The translations under genes were made by a program, and so were the position numbers. From the NCBI GenBank assembly GCA_029706075.1, contig JAINUG010000055.1, positions 2,852,001 to 2,916,000 of the forward strand: a DNA stretch of 64,000 nucleotides, given 5' to 3'. How positions within the stretch are numbered: the stretch's first letter is position 1; each line of letters starts with the position of its first letter. The notes under the pieces were generated by a model. That model did no database searches and was not told the DNA's origin. It saw nothing but the letters and a program-made list of their open reading frames with translations. This stretch comes from Aldrovandia affinis. Lineage: Eukaryota; Chordata; Actinopteri; Notacanthiformes; Halosauridae. Of this stretch, positions 31,882 to 41,785 are shown in pieces.

Positions 31882-31899
31882 TGCCCGCATTCTCCACCA
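31882..31899 (-). promoter_or_regulatory. primer-binding site of the Gmr1-like element
   Basis: The minus strand TGGTGGAGAATGCGGGCA lies two bases inside the 5' LTR, the expected primer-binding-site position. Confidence 0.65.
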
Positions 31900-31901
31900 T
31901 C

Positions 31902-32452
31902 TGTGACATCATGAGAGGTTTGACCAGGGCAGGTCGGTGTGGGGCAGTGCAACAACACACAAAAAACAGGCTAAACACAGACGGTTCAAACTTAAAGTCC
32001 AGGTTTATTTCTCCGCAGGGCATAAATGGGTACTTTTCCTCCAAACAACAATCCAAAATCCAACTTAAATGTTCCAAGAGAAAAAAGGGTTCATCCAGAA
32101 ATCAAAACATTCAAAAACTGTCTTAACGCAAAAGTCTTCTTCCATTAAACAGTTTCCAAATCAAAAGGTTACTTTCCTGGGGGTGTTGGTTCCTTCCAGC
32201 TCCTTCCAGCCATGTGCTCGGCTCCTCACTCTCTCTCTGACTCTCTCTCTCTCTCTCTCCTACTTCGTTCCTACTCCCAACAGCGCCCTTGCGTGAGAGC
32301 GCTCTTTTTAAAGTCTGGGTAATTTAGTTTACACCCGTCAGCTGTGGAATCCGTCCCGGGGTTCCCCTCAGTGCGCGGGGGTGGAGCCAGCGTGCCGAAA
32401 GGTATCTCCCCTCTACGATGACGCCATAGCACGCGCCTACTCGGGCGCTACA
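31902..32452 (-). repeat. 5' LTR of Gmr1-like element
   Basis: 551 bp with the same ends as the copy at 30144-30681. Differences include an extra CAA near 32046 and an insertion near 32220. Confidence 0.9.
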
Positions 32453-33067
32453 TAGGGTATTTATTATTTACAGAGACTGGGGTAGGGGAAGCGATGATGA
32501 GGGCAGACCAAGCGTGCAGGCAGGCAGGACAGCGGACAAGCAGAGAAGCGGGTTGGCTGGTCCATGGGCAGGTAAGCAGAGAGGGTAGGTGATGATGATG
32601 GTAGATGAAGAAGGCTGATGGAACTGGCAGGAGGACGGGTAGTGGAGAAACAAGCTGGCAGGTCCGTGGGCAGGTAGGCCGGATGACAAACGAATAGACA
32701 AACAAAACAGGCAGGCGAGAAGTAAACCTAAACACGAGGAAATAAACGAAATACATAAAACTCACGAAGAAATAAACACGGAGGTGAAATCACGATCAGA
32801 AAGCGGTCAAGAGTCTAGGAGCTACCACTGAAGTAGAGACAACGATCTGACGATGAATGAATGAGAAACCGGGGTAGATATACACTGCAGGGCTGATGAT
32901 AATTGATAGCAGGTGAGTCGACAGCGCAGGTGTAGTGGATCCAGGAAATCGGGAGGGAGCCCGAGAATGCCGAGGATTGAAGCCGCGCCCACATCACACA
33001 CAAACACGAAACTGACGAGACCAGGGACACAAGGAAAAGGGAACCCACACCTTCTCCCAGTGTAACA

Positions 33068-33909
33068 CAAACAAGTTCTTTAAATAGGCTTCGAAATTGC
33101 CTTCAGCTGTCCGTAGTCCTCCGGCTTTACGAGCTTCAGCCATGGACTGCAGGCTGCTGGGAAGTGCAGTCTTTCCCTCTCCAGTGGCTCCCAAGAATTA
33201 AAGAGGCAGGCCACCATTTCCTCATCCTGCCGCTTGGGATTCCACAATATATTTTAAATAAAACATCTTAATTCATCAATTGAAATTGAAATTGAAATTA
33301 TCAAAATAAGAAACACCTTTTTATTCTTAGAGCCGTGACTAAAATAAATCTGTCCCCCCATTCATTCTTCTATACTGTTTTGTTTTCTAAAATGGAATGC
33401 GTCTCCTGTTAACATATTATAACATATGATCTTTTGTCATGAAGCCAAGTCCAAACTTCTCTCCTATCAACTAACCCAATGCAGTTGTAACTTGCAGTTT
33501 ATATATAGTTATTTTGCATAAGGACGTGTAAGGATTTAATAAGAATTCATTATGCTTTCCAAAATCTCAATTTCTTTCCAATATCCATCACTTGTTTTTC
33601 CATTATCATTTAAAAAAGAAAAAGCATGTGACACCTAGGTCCATAAAGCCATACTACCTCTTCTCAAGATAGCTTTAGAGATTCAAAAAACGAACAGGAA
33701 TAGGGCAAAAAGAACATGAAACAGAGCACAGACAGACATAATAAAATTAGCTAAACAAACAAGAAAATACTTAAAGAAAAAAAAAAAGAAACCAACCAAC
33801 AAAGCAATTAGAAGAAAATAATGCAAGTAAATAAACAAACAAAACCATGCAATGACTAAGTGTAAATGCTGTCCATTAAAGCCATGCACCATCATATCAA
33901 GCATGTCAT
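33068..33909. other. A/T-rich flank, no gene
   Basis: 33110-33240 has moderate GC with no protein pattern I recognise. 33240-33909 is A-rich with an A-run near 33778-33790 and could be the untranslated or inter-ORF part of the neighbouring L1-like element. Confidence 0.45.
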
Positions 33910-34573
33910 TATTATCAGATTTACTACAGCCACGGAGCTATAACCTTGTCACGATACAATGAGCCACCAATGTAAGGCTTGTCAAATGCTATATAGGCCA
34001 GTTTACTGTTTTACTTACTCTTTCAAGAGTGTATACAATATACATCTTTTGTCCTTCAACTTCTCTCTTGGAAACTGTTGGTTAAGCCCATATTTTGTGT
34101 TGCAAAGCTCAAAACCTTTGGACTTGTCAGATCTTGTCTCAGTGGAATCTAAATTTAGCGACAATGGGGCGTGTAACGCCAAGTCTTTTCTTTCCCATTC
34201 TGTGTATGCGATCAAAGACAATACCTGATACTTCCTCAGCTGATATGCGCAAGTTTATTCTATTAAATTTTCCTGCATAGAACGGGCCTGCAAGTCTAGC
34301 AAGGACTCTTTCAGTAGTTTGTTTTCTTTGCATAGTGTATCAACCGTTGTTGTAAGTGTTTCTACATTACCTTTGTTTCTCATTGTTCTCTGCCAGCTCT
34401 TGAATTTGTTGCTGCGAGAATTGCAGGCTCGCCGTTAAATTCTGAATATCCTTGTGCAGAGACTCCAGTAGACCCAGCTTGTTGTTAATGGATCGCAACA
34501 GTGAAGTCTCCACTTCGTGAACAGACCCTGTGTCAGTAGACACGTTTCTAAGCCGCTTATTTCCCTGTGGCAA
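33910..34573 (-). pseudogene. L1-like ORF1 (coiled coil and RRM), copy B
   Basis: Minus strand: MPQGNKRLRNVSTDTGSVHE, a heptad-rich segment with LLRSINNKLGLLESLHKDIQ and LQFSQQQIQELAENNEKQR. The RRM/CTD part follows: VFDRIHRMGKKRLGV, RPIVAKFRF, CNTKYGLNQQFPREKLKDKR. ORF1p binds LINE RNA. Relative to copy C about 55 bp are missing near 34270. Stops follow the RRM. Confidence 0.75.
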
Positions 34574-34780
34574 CTCCGGTTCAGTTAGATGTAAATGCCT
34601 TAGTTCTGTCGGAATTGCTCATCTTGCTTGAGCTTTCATACGCAAGGTTGATGAATGATAAAAGGTCATTAATTAAACTCCCGCTTTCCAGTATTAAAGG
34701 ATCAAATTATCATCACAAAGTGAGAAAACAAATAATCCATTTAAATTATGCCAATCATAGTAACTTTACAATTATTCCGT

Positions 34781-35382
34781 TGTTACGGCTGGCCAAAGTT
34801 TGACCCCAGAGACTTAAACAACAGGTGCTTGATTGCTGATTGAGGCCATGCTCCCGCTGCGTGATTGCTCCGGCACTGATTGGACCATCCCCAACTACAC
34901 TGTCCTTGAGCTGGTCTGGCCACACCCCTGTCTGGAGTTTATAAGGGGGTGGAGTGCATTTTTAAAAAAAAAGTAAAACCAACAGCTTTTTCCTTTCTGT
35001 GTTTTGTGCCATTCAGCTGTGCCTTTTTGAGAAGCTTTTAGAAATGTTTTTACCTTACTTGCTTTTCTTGTGCATTTTTCTTTTTGATAGCTAGGTAAGC
35101 TAGAGTAGGGGAAACAGTCTGCGGAAGAACATCCTTTTTGATTTGTACAGGAGTGAGTTTAGAACCTGTTTTGTCTAGGGCTAGGGCTTAGTTAGACTAT
35201 TTTATTGATTTATATTTTATATCCCTTTGATGTCATGTGAGTACGTCCTTTATCTGTTGTATGTCCTAAATAAATCCTGTATTTTTATGACCCATTGACT
35301 CGAAGGAATATTTGTTTGTCGAGTCCTGTTTTGGTTCACCACGCGGCTATTGGAGTGCCTGTGGTTTTTGCAGATCGTAACA
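34781..35382 (+). repeat. solo LTR, copy B
   Basis: 602 bp with inverted ends TGTTACG and CGTAACA and a 5-bp duplication TCCGT at 34776-34780 and 35383-35387. It has a TATA-like TTTATAAGGGGGTGG near 34938, and AATAAATCCTGT near 35267 as polyadenylation signal. No internal region. Shared with copy C, so it pre-dates the B/C duplication. Confidence 0.9.
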
Positions 35383-35529
35383 TCCGTGCATATTGGTATT
35401 GCTTTGTTTGCAGCTTGCAAAACGTGTGTCAGCAGGAAGCGACTTCTGATCGGATTATTAAAAATCAATCCAATAATTTACTATTTTGGGGTTGACTTCA
35501 TTCCTGCTTTCATCCTGCTCCCCAATGCA

Positions 35530-35626
35530 GTCAGGTGAAGCATCGCAATGATTGTCGAACCCTGGCTGCAGTGGGCAACTTGCACTCCGGGCAAGTGCTC
35601 CTCACCAGTTGAGCCACCCAGGGCCT
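35530..35626 (-). repeat. tRNA-like SINE head fragment, copy B
   Basis: The minus strand has GGGTGGCTCAACTGGTGAGG (A-box-like) and CAGGGTTCGACAATCATT (B-box-like), with no complete tail. A retroposed tRNA-like head, not a functional tRNA gene. Confidence 0.55.
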
Positions 35627-35698
35627 AATCAGGGAATAGTTGATTAGATTTACAAAGTAAAGTCAAATCAAACTTTATTTAGAGTGCACTTTTACCAA

Positions 35699-36101
35699 GG
35701 CCGTGTCCGAAACCACTCCCTATTCCCTATTTAGTACACTACTTTGTGTGGACGCCATTTTGTAGAGTGCGACGAATTCTAAAATGTGAATTTCGTACAC
35801 TAAATAGGAACGAGAAAATACCCACAATTCACCGTGATTTGTAGTGTACATCGACTGTACCCTACTTTACCTAGAATTGATCCCGTCTACCACAATGCAA
35901 TGCGGTCGTGTCATACCGAAGGAGAGAAGGGAAAGAGCGTCACCTGAATATCTAGCACTTTTTTTTTTTTTTTTTTGACGCAAATGACGTTCAGTTGTAG
36001 TCTCCGAAAAACACTACTTTCGTTCTCTAAATAGTACACTATATAGTATATACTATATAGGGAATAGGGAATAGGAACGAGTGAGCGGTTCGGACACAGC
36101 C
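35699..36101. mobile_element. MITE-like element with GGCCGTGTCCGAA termini, copy B
   Basis: Ends GGCCGTGTCCGAA and TTCGGACACAGCC, flanked by CAA on both sides (a possible 3-bp duplication). Internally it is rich in CTATTCCCTAT and an AGTACACTATATAGTATATA palindrome. No coding capacity. The superfamily is uncertain. Confidence 0.7.
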
Positions 36102-36139
36102 CAAGTCTCAAGACACTTGACAGAATAGTCAAAGCAATG

Positions 36140-36535
36140 GGGCCCCAGGTAGCGTAACGGTCTTACCAAATTTCCCCCCCCCCCGGGATTAATAAAGGCT
36201 ATTCTATTCTATTCTAACGCACTCTGCTGGGAGTGCAAGCTGCCTACTGTAGTTGCAGTTCTCTGGCCGGGAGCCCCGATCGCAGGCAGCTTTTGGCTGT
36301 CCCCCCCGGGGGGTGGGGAAGCAGTCACAAACTCGCCGAGGAGCAGTAGGGCATTCCTAAAGAGCAGGTGGGCGAAGTTCTGTCTCGGAGGAAGAGGCTC
36401 ATTGCCGGCCTCGGGATATTAGCTTGACCTGGAGAACGAGCGACAGGCTCGTGAGGGGAAGGCAAATCGAACTAAGAGGGTTGAATTAGCTACGAAATTG
36501 GGAGAACAGAGGAAAAAGTCAATGCATGAGGGAAG
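36140..36535 (+). repeat. SINE with embedded LINE tail, copy B
   Basis: The body shares CAGCTTTTGGCTGTCCCCCC, CTCGCCGAGGAGCAGTAGG and the tail AGCTACGAAATTGGGAGAA with the 27803 SINE. A short LINE-type 3' end (GGGATTAATAAAGG plus ATTCT repeats) interrupts the head at about 36163-36220. Confidence 0.7.
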
Positions 36536-37267
36536 AAAAAAAAAACGCTCAGTAAACAATTCAACATTACCTAGCTACAGTTCATTCGTCTTCATTAAAA
36601 CAGCACACTAGATAATGCTAGTTTTCCATTGGAATTACATTGTGACCTAGCTATACAGCTAGCAGTTCTTGCCCAACCCATAGGGTTTAGCTAGCAGCAC
36701 ACATTACTACGTGTAGTCAACCTACAGTAGGAAGGATGGCTTCCTACAAGTTAAACCTCAAACCTGCATGTTTATTTTAATTAAGGACCTCCAATTCAAA
36801 CATCCTCACTAGTAATGCACGCTACACAAAGATGTGAATGCGGTCAAAGTTACTCACATGAAAGGCTGTACATTCATGAAACACTGTACATTCAATTCAA
36901 AGTACCAAATTGATACCAATAAACAAATTAAACATTGTTCAAAGGAAGGCTACCCACATTCCCTACATTAGTTCAAGCAACTTGGCCCTGTACTTAATCT
37001 TGCCATTGAGAAAATGTGGTCTTTTGTGTGCGCAATCTTGGCAAAATTAGTTTGTCTTCTAAAGTCGGTTTAACATGCATGATTGCTATGGTCTGTTTTC
37101 TGCTTGGTTGACTATACCATGCCAGATACAATTATGAGCTTGCCTCATTGTGTAACAACTTGGTTTGTAACACCATTTCCTAGAAAGGCAGCAATGGTTA
37201 GCTGGCTGTATGTGGGTAAAAAAAAGCTGTACATGCAATGACACACAGGTAGCTTTCTTAGAATCAT
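36536..37267. other. 3' flank of gene copy B, no gene
   Basis: A/T-rich, collinear with 57300-58024 and more weakly with 16440-16789. No coding pattern. Confidence 0.6.
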
Positions 37268-37273
37268 TTTATT
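37268..37273 (-). terminator. polyadenylation signal of gene copy B
   Basis: AATAAA on the minus strand in the same context as for copy A. Confidence 0.65.
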
Positions 37274-37637
37274 TCTTACAAAAGCAATTGCACTCTCCAT
37301 TGGCTGTACAAGGCATCACCTCCAGTGAGTTTGTTCTTGGTGTGATGGGAACAGAAGCATCAAGTCAAATGTGTGCATCCTATAGGTTGGACACTGTCCC
37401 AAATTCGCAGTACAATGCCATTGACACTATGCAGACATACCATCACCCTTGGAAGAATGAGGTATAGGGATCCAGGTAGAGAAGTTGGTCATGGCAGGAT
37501 GTCCAATACCAGCTACAGACAGGGGTATATGCTGGCTAAATGGGACATGTTTGACAAGTTGGGTTGCCTGAAGGCAAATAGTGCACATGCATAGCAGGAA
37601 CAGAGGGGGAGGGGAAATGGTGATGTGATGGGTACGG

Positions 37638-40413
37638 TTAAGGAGCAGCAGCTTTGGCATGGTGATGGGAATAGAGTAGATTCTGTGGGAACTGGAATGA
37701 TGGTTGAGGAGCAGGAGCAGCTGTGGCATGGTGATGGGAATAGAGTAGATTCTGTGGGAACTGGAATGATGGTTGAGGAGCAGGAGCAGCTGTGGCATGG
37801 TGATGGGAATAGAGTAGATTCTGTGGGAACTGGAATGATGGTTGAGGAGCAGGCGTGGCAAGGGGATGGGAATGGTGTACATGTGATGGGAACCACCATG
37901 GTTGAGGAGCAGGGGTAGGAGCAGGTGTGGCAAGGGGATGGGAATGGTGTACATGTGATGGGAACCACCATGGTTGAGAAGCAGGGGTAGGAGCAGCTGT
38001 GGCAAGGGGATGGGAATGGTGTACATGTGATGGGAACCACCATGGTTGAGAAGCAGGGGTAGGAGCAGCTGTGGCAAGGGGATGGGAATAGAGTAGATTC
38101 AGTGGGAACTGGAATGATGGTTGAGGAGCAGGTGTAGGAGCAGGTGTGGCAAGGGGATGGGAATGGTGTACATGTGATGGGAACCACCATGGTTGAGGAG
38201 CAGGGGTAGGAGCAGCTGTGGCATGGTGATGGGAATAGAGTAGATTCAGTGGGAACTGGAATGATGGTTGAGGAGCAGGGGTAGGAGCAGCAGTAATCCA
38301 ATGGACCTGGGGAATATCATGTGGGGATGGGCAAGATATAGCCATTTTTGCATTTCCTGAACGGATGGAGATACGGTGCACACCATTCTGAAAGGAAACA
38401 GTTTGGCTTCATTAGGTTATGCTGTGCATGCGAATGTGGGACCAAAGCTGACCCCAAGCAGATAGAATTGAAATGCGTTGCGAACAATGTAGTACACCAA
38501 AAGCATTTCAAATCACCACCTTCAACCATTTGAATATCAACAACTCAGAAGTAACATAAAATTGCATCTCATCAAACCCATCACTGGTACAGAAGGGAAG
38601 CATTAAATTGAAACAAATTACACTTTACTACATTGATAAGGGCATAGTTATATTAAACACCAAAGTCAAGGGTTTAATAGAAATCTGGGCAAGAAAAGCA
38701 AACCATCCACACCAGTGTGGAGAGACACAGGTGTGGTTATAAAATCTAGAACTGAACATTCTGAATGATGACATGAGTGCTGCTTAGGTTAGCAGGCTAG
38801 TAAGAAGCAAACCACCACAGTATACATTTTATGTACATACAAATCACAGGGTGATTAACATTGGGTGTACTGAAAGCACAAACTAGGGGCCCCTTTCAAT
38901 TGCAAAAAAAATATTAAATAAACCCAACGGGAACTAACAGGTACTAGCACTAGTTCCGGTTCTAGTTGCCGTTCTTGTTTCCACAAACTTCAAAACAAAG
39001 TTACGGTTTGCGCCAATTCATAGCAAACAGCAACACAAAGGAACAATTTATCACTTCATTTTGGTTAAGCTGCGATATGAAAAAAAACATACCACTTGAT
39101 ACATTGTGTTGATAAGGTGTAGATGTACTGTGTTGTACAGAATCTGTTATTTGATTGATGCTGTGCTTTTGAGGCACTATTTTTAGATTTTTTATACATG
39201 GAATTGTGGAACAGCTACAGAATCCAAGACAAGTTTCCCCACAGGGCCAAATAAAGCATGTCGTATCATATGGGGTAGTTGAACAGGAACTTAATCACAT
39301 AAGACACTGCGCTTCTGTAACATTAGGCTACGCAGTTAATGAGAACTGTACTCATTTCATGGTCCATGGTTTTCTACATTATGGAGATATTCGTTCACCA
39401 AATGCTTCTTCCCACTCATGATCAGTCGCTTGAGTGACGCAAAGTGCGTAACCAATCAGCAATAAACAATGCTCCTAGTCCTGCACCCAAGGACCAGTTT
39501 GGTACAGCAAGTACCACATCTTGACCAGGCAGCAAAAATTAATGAGAACCTTGCAGAACTGGAACCTTACTAAATGGAAAAACCAACATTCCCGTTTTCT
39601 AGTGTCAAAAAAGCACCAAAAGTTTTGTTTTTTTTGTGCAAAGGAAAAGGACCCCAAGGGAACAGGGTGGGTCCCAGCCACCTTCATTAGAATCGTAAGC
39701 CGTTCATCCTGAAAGAAGGCAACAAGGCTCATAGTAGGCTAGCTATGTGGTTTCATCAGGACAGGCACATGCAGGTTCAGGACAAAACATGGTCTGGAAA
39801 CAGCATTTGGAATACCTTTTTTGTGACTTCACAGCCATTATAGGGGACCTGTAACGTGACCAACCGCCGTTTCCTGGACACAGCGTAACCACAGTGTGGA
39901 GGCATCTGTGATGCAGACACCCAGGAGCCATCTGGAAAGACAATGCATTAACCCCCACAGGGCTGATAACATTTCCCATGGCCCTGGGCAGTGTACACAA
40001 ACAGGCCTCACTTTGCTTCACGTCCAGAGGAGATGGTGTCAATCGCAAAAGTCGCAGAGTCATGTTCTCAACCCCACAATGAACCGCAGCATTCAGCTTG
40101 GGCCAAGCTGGAGAGAAGCAGAGAACCAGCAAGTTTGCAACACTGGCCTACAAGTCAGTGGCTTAACGTCCACTAGGCACAACTCACCTATAGATGGAGA
40201 ACCAAGATACTGGAGAGAGCCTTCAGTGAGCATATGGTCGTGGGAATCTGTACTGGACACAATATCACCCTGCTGGCCGTTGCTTCCAGACACAGCCCAT
40301 TGTGAGCCCCCAGCTTTCTCAAAAGATAAACCGTGCTGGATATTACTGGAAAGCCCATGGGCAGGTATTACAGAACCCAAAACGAGCGTACAAATTAAAA
40401 GTAATTCACGCAT
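37638..40413 (-). CDS. ZP-N-like domain protein with proline-rich repeats, copy B
   Basis: Exons 40413-40188, 40107-40012, 39931-39816 and 38387-37638. Introns are 80, 80 and 1428 bp, with the same phases as copy A; predicted product 395 residues. Signal peptide MRELLLICTLVLGSVIPAHG. The ZP-N-like part encoded by exons 2-3 is identical at protein level to copies A and C. Exon 1 differs from both at VSGSNGQQGD (A and C have RNR). Exon 4 begins with Asn instead of Asp. It carries seven PSFQFP(L/Q)NLLYSH or PWWFPSHVH blocks of one sort or the other and then stops at KAAAP (TAA at 37638). The sequence homologous to A's C-terminal tail (PLSVAGIGHPA) is still present at about 37490-37530 but out of frame, so the protein is shortened. 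The TATA-like hexamer is altered (see promoter). Confidence 0.7.
37650..38290 (-). repeat. exon-4 tandem modules of gene copy B
   Basis: Two module types of about 69 and 72 bp, PWWFPSHVHHSHPLAT and PSFQFPLNLLYSHHHAT. At the 3' end there are three near-identical consecutive SFQFPQNLLYSHHHA units (37665-37850). All three minus-strand frames are free of stops over most of the tract. Confidence 0.85.
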
Positions 40414-40487
40414 CACTGACCATCCGCTTGTTTCAGTGCTAACTCCTATAACGTTATCCATTGTGAGTGAAGGCTGAAACACAACTC

Positions 40488-40517
40488 AGCATTTCATGTA
40501 GGACACGGATACACGTG
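40488..40517 (-). promoter_or_regulatory. putative promoter of gene copy B, TATA-like site altered
   Basis: The CACGTG E-box is kept at 40512-40517, but the position of ATAAAA in copies A and C reads ATGAAA here (40492-40497). Confidence 0.4.
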
Positions 40518-41785
40518 ACGCTGATTAACATAGCAATGAAATCAGCCGTGCAGAGCCACATAATTATAAGGTGCAAGTGTGCTAAATTACAAAATTACTA
40601 CGTCGGCGTTCCATCAGAACAAGCTGCCCATTATACCGTGCCTTGAGTATTACGTGCGCGAGAACATTAAATCTGTTGGAACATTCCTCTCCTTGAAACT
40701 GAACTAAATTTAGTAAAATATTTAATTTCCATTTCCAACGTTACCGTATTGCTGTGTATTATCTTAGCTAGCTACAAAACCTGTTTTCTTTTGTGTATTC
40801 GCGTTACAATTGTGTTAAATTAATACGTTAACTACCATTGTCTGTTATGAATGAGGATGTCGTTAACGTTAGCTAGCTAGCAGCGAACTAACTTTGCTGT
40901 ATTACCTAAATTAATTAATTTGTTTGCTAGCTAGTTAGATAATATATGTATGTATAGATATTGCTCGTCAAAATTCAGAAGGCTATCGCCAAATACTGCT
41001 ACTGTCATTACTAGCTAACGTAGCCTACTTGTAACTGTTAATACTGTAATTGACAATAAAAATGTAAAAAACAAAAAACATATCCTAGTCTTTCTTGTCT
41101 TGTCTCTAACGATTTAATGTGTGAATATGTGTTTATTTCTTTGTAGAGCAAGCTATTGTGCAAGTACGCTCTTGTATGAATTCAGTTTTTCAAATGTATT
41201 TTATAATTGAAAACCCTTTACATTTGGTCCGTAAACGCGAAATTTAAATATCACTTATAATCTAAGCATGGCCTGTAAAAACAGCACTTCTGTAAATTAG
41301 CTGTAGTCTATAGCACCTAGGCTATATGTAGGCTACTTGTGGTCTTACGTTAGGGTAGGGTGACCAGACCTCCCCGTTTTCCGGGGACAGTCCCCGAATT
41401 GGGTGTCTCGTCCGCAGCTGGCATTGTCCCCCAATTTAAAAAAGGTAATGTATTGAAAAATGTATTGTTGTAGCAGAGCCATGAGTCAATTAGTCGAATC
41501 GTTTTGACTGGCCTGTTGCAAAAGATAAACAATAAAGATAGCTTGTGACCGTGACGTGAGCGCTGTGATCTGTGTTATAACCAATCAAGTGCTCTGGATG
41601 ATGCTATTACCATGGTTACATGACTCAAATTCATTACAATATAGTGATTATTTTTTCTTTTAAAAGTAATTATTACATTATTGAATAAATTATACAAATG
41701 ATTATTTGAAATAGAGATGCACTTATGGTGATTTGTTTTCTTAAGGCACATGCTCAGCTGTTGCAGTTACACCGAATTAAAATGT
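40518..41785. other. 5' flank of copy B, no gene
   Basis: Homologous to the flanks of A and C. 41355-41600, beginning TAGGGTGACCAGACCTCCC, is absent from copy A and resembles the start of a short interspersed DNA element, but I could not define its other end. Confidence 0.5.

Larger units (their letters stand above)
30144..32452 (-). mobile_element. Gmr1-like retrotransposon with both LTRs and a large internal deletion
   Basis: LTRs at 31902-32452 (5') and 30144-30681 (3'), flanked by a 4-bp duplication TAGG (30140-30143 and 32453-32456). Only a gag (31125-31743) and an RNase H end (30690-31060) lie between them; knuckle, protease, integrase and RT are deleted. The two LTRs look nearly identical apart from small indels, so the insertion is young relative to the other elements here. 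Confidence 0.85.
30079..33067 (-). repeat. LTR of an unassigned retroelement, interrupted by a Gmr1-like element
   Basis: Minus-strand ends TGTTACACTGGGAGAAGG (33067) and CAATTGTAACA (30079). The uninterrupted LTR would be about 676 bp. It carries a TATA-like TATATCTACCCC, a polyadenylation region AATAATAAATACCC and the 3' phrase GTCTGCATTTGGGTCC that is common in fish LTRs. No internal coding region is attached, so it is probably a solo LTR. I could not find a matching target duplication outside it. Confidence 0.65.
33910..41785. repeat. segmental duplication unit, copy B
   Basis: Starts at ATCAGATTTACTACAGCCA (compare 45090) and runs through L1 ORF1, solo LTR, SINE, MITE, SINE, gene B and its 5' flank. 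Essentially collinear with 45090-45326 plus 54857-62150, with small indels such as a longer T-run at 35960-35980 and a longer C-run at 36173-36184. The gene part also matches 16440-21400 more distantly. Confidence 0.85.

Noticed and set aside
30079..33067. Attempt to pair CTTTG and CAAAC outside the interrupted LTR as a target duplication
   Set aside because: They are reverse complements rather than direct repeats, so they do not qualify; the LTR edges remain approximate.
33683..33904. Minus-strand frame resembling a hydrophobic peptide
   Set aside because: It comes from an A-rich tract with simple composition and has no counterpart in copy C.
37658..37918. Plus-strand frame with repeated HGDGNRVDSVGTGMMVEEQ
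   Set aside because: It is the antisense shadow of the exon-4 repeats of gene B and has no upstream signal or splice context.
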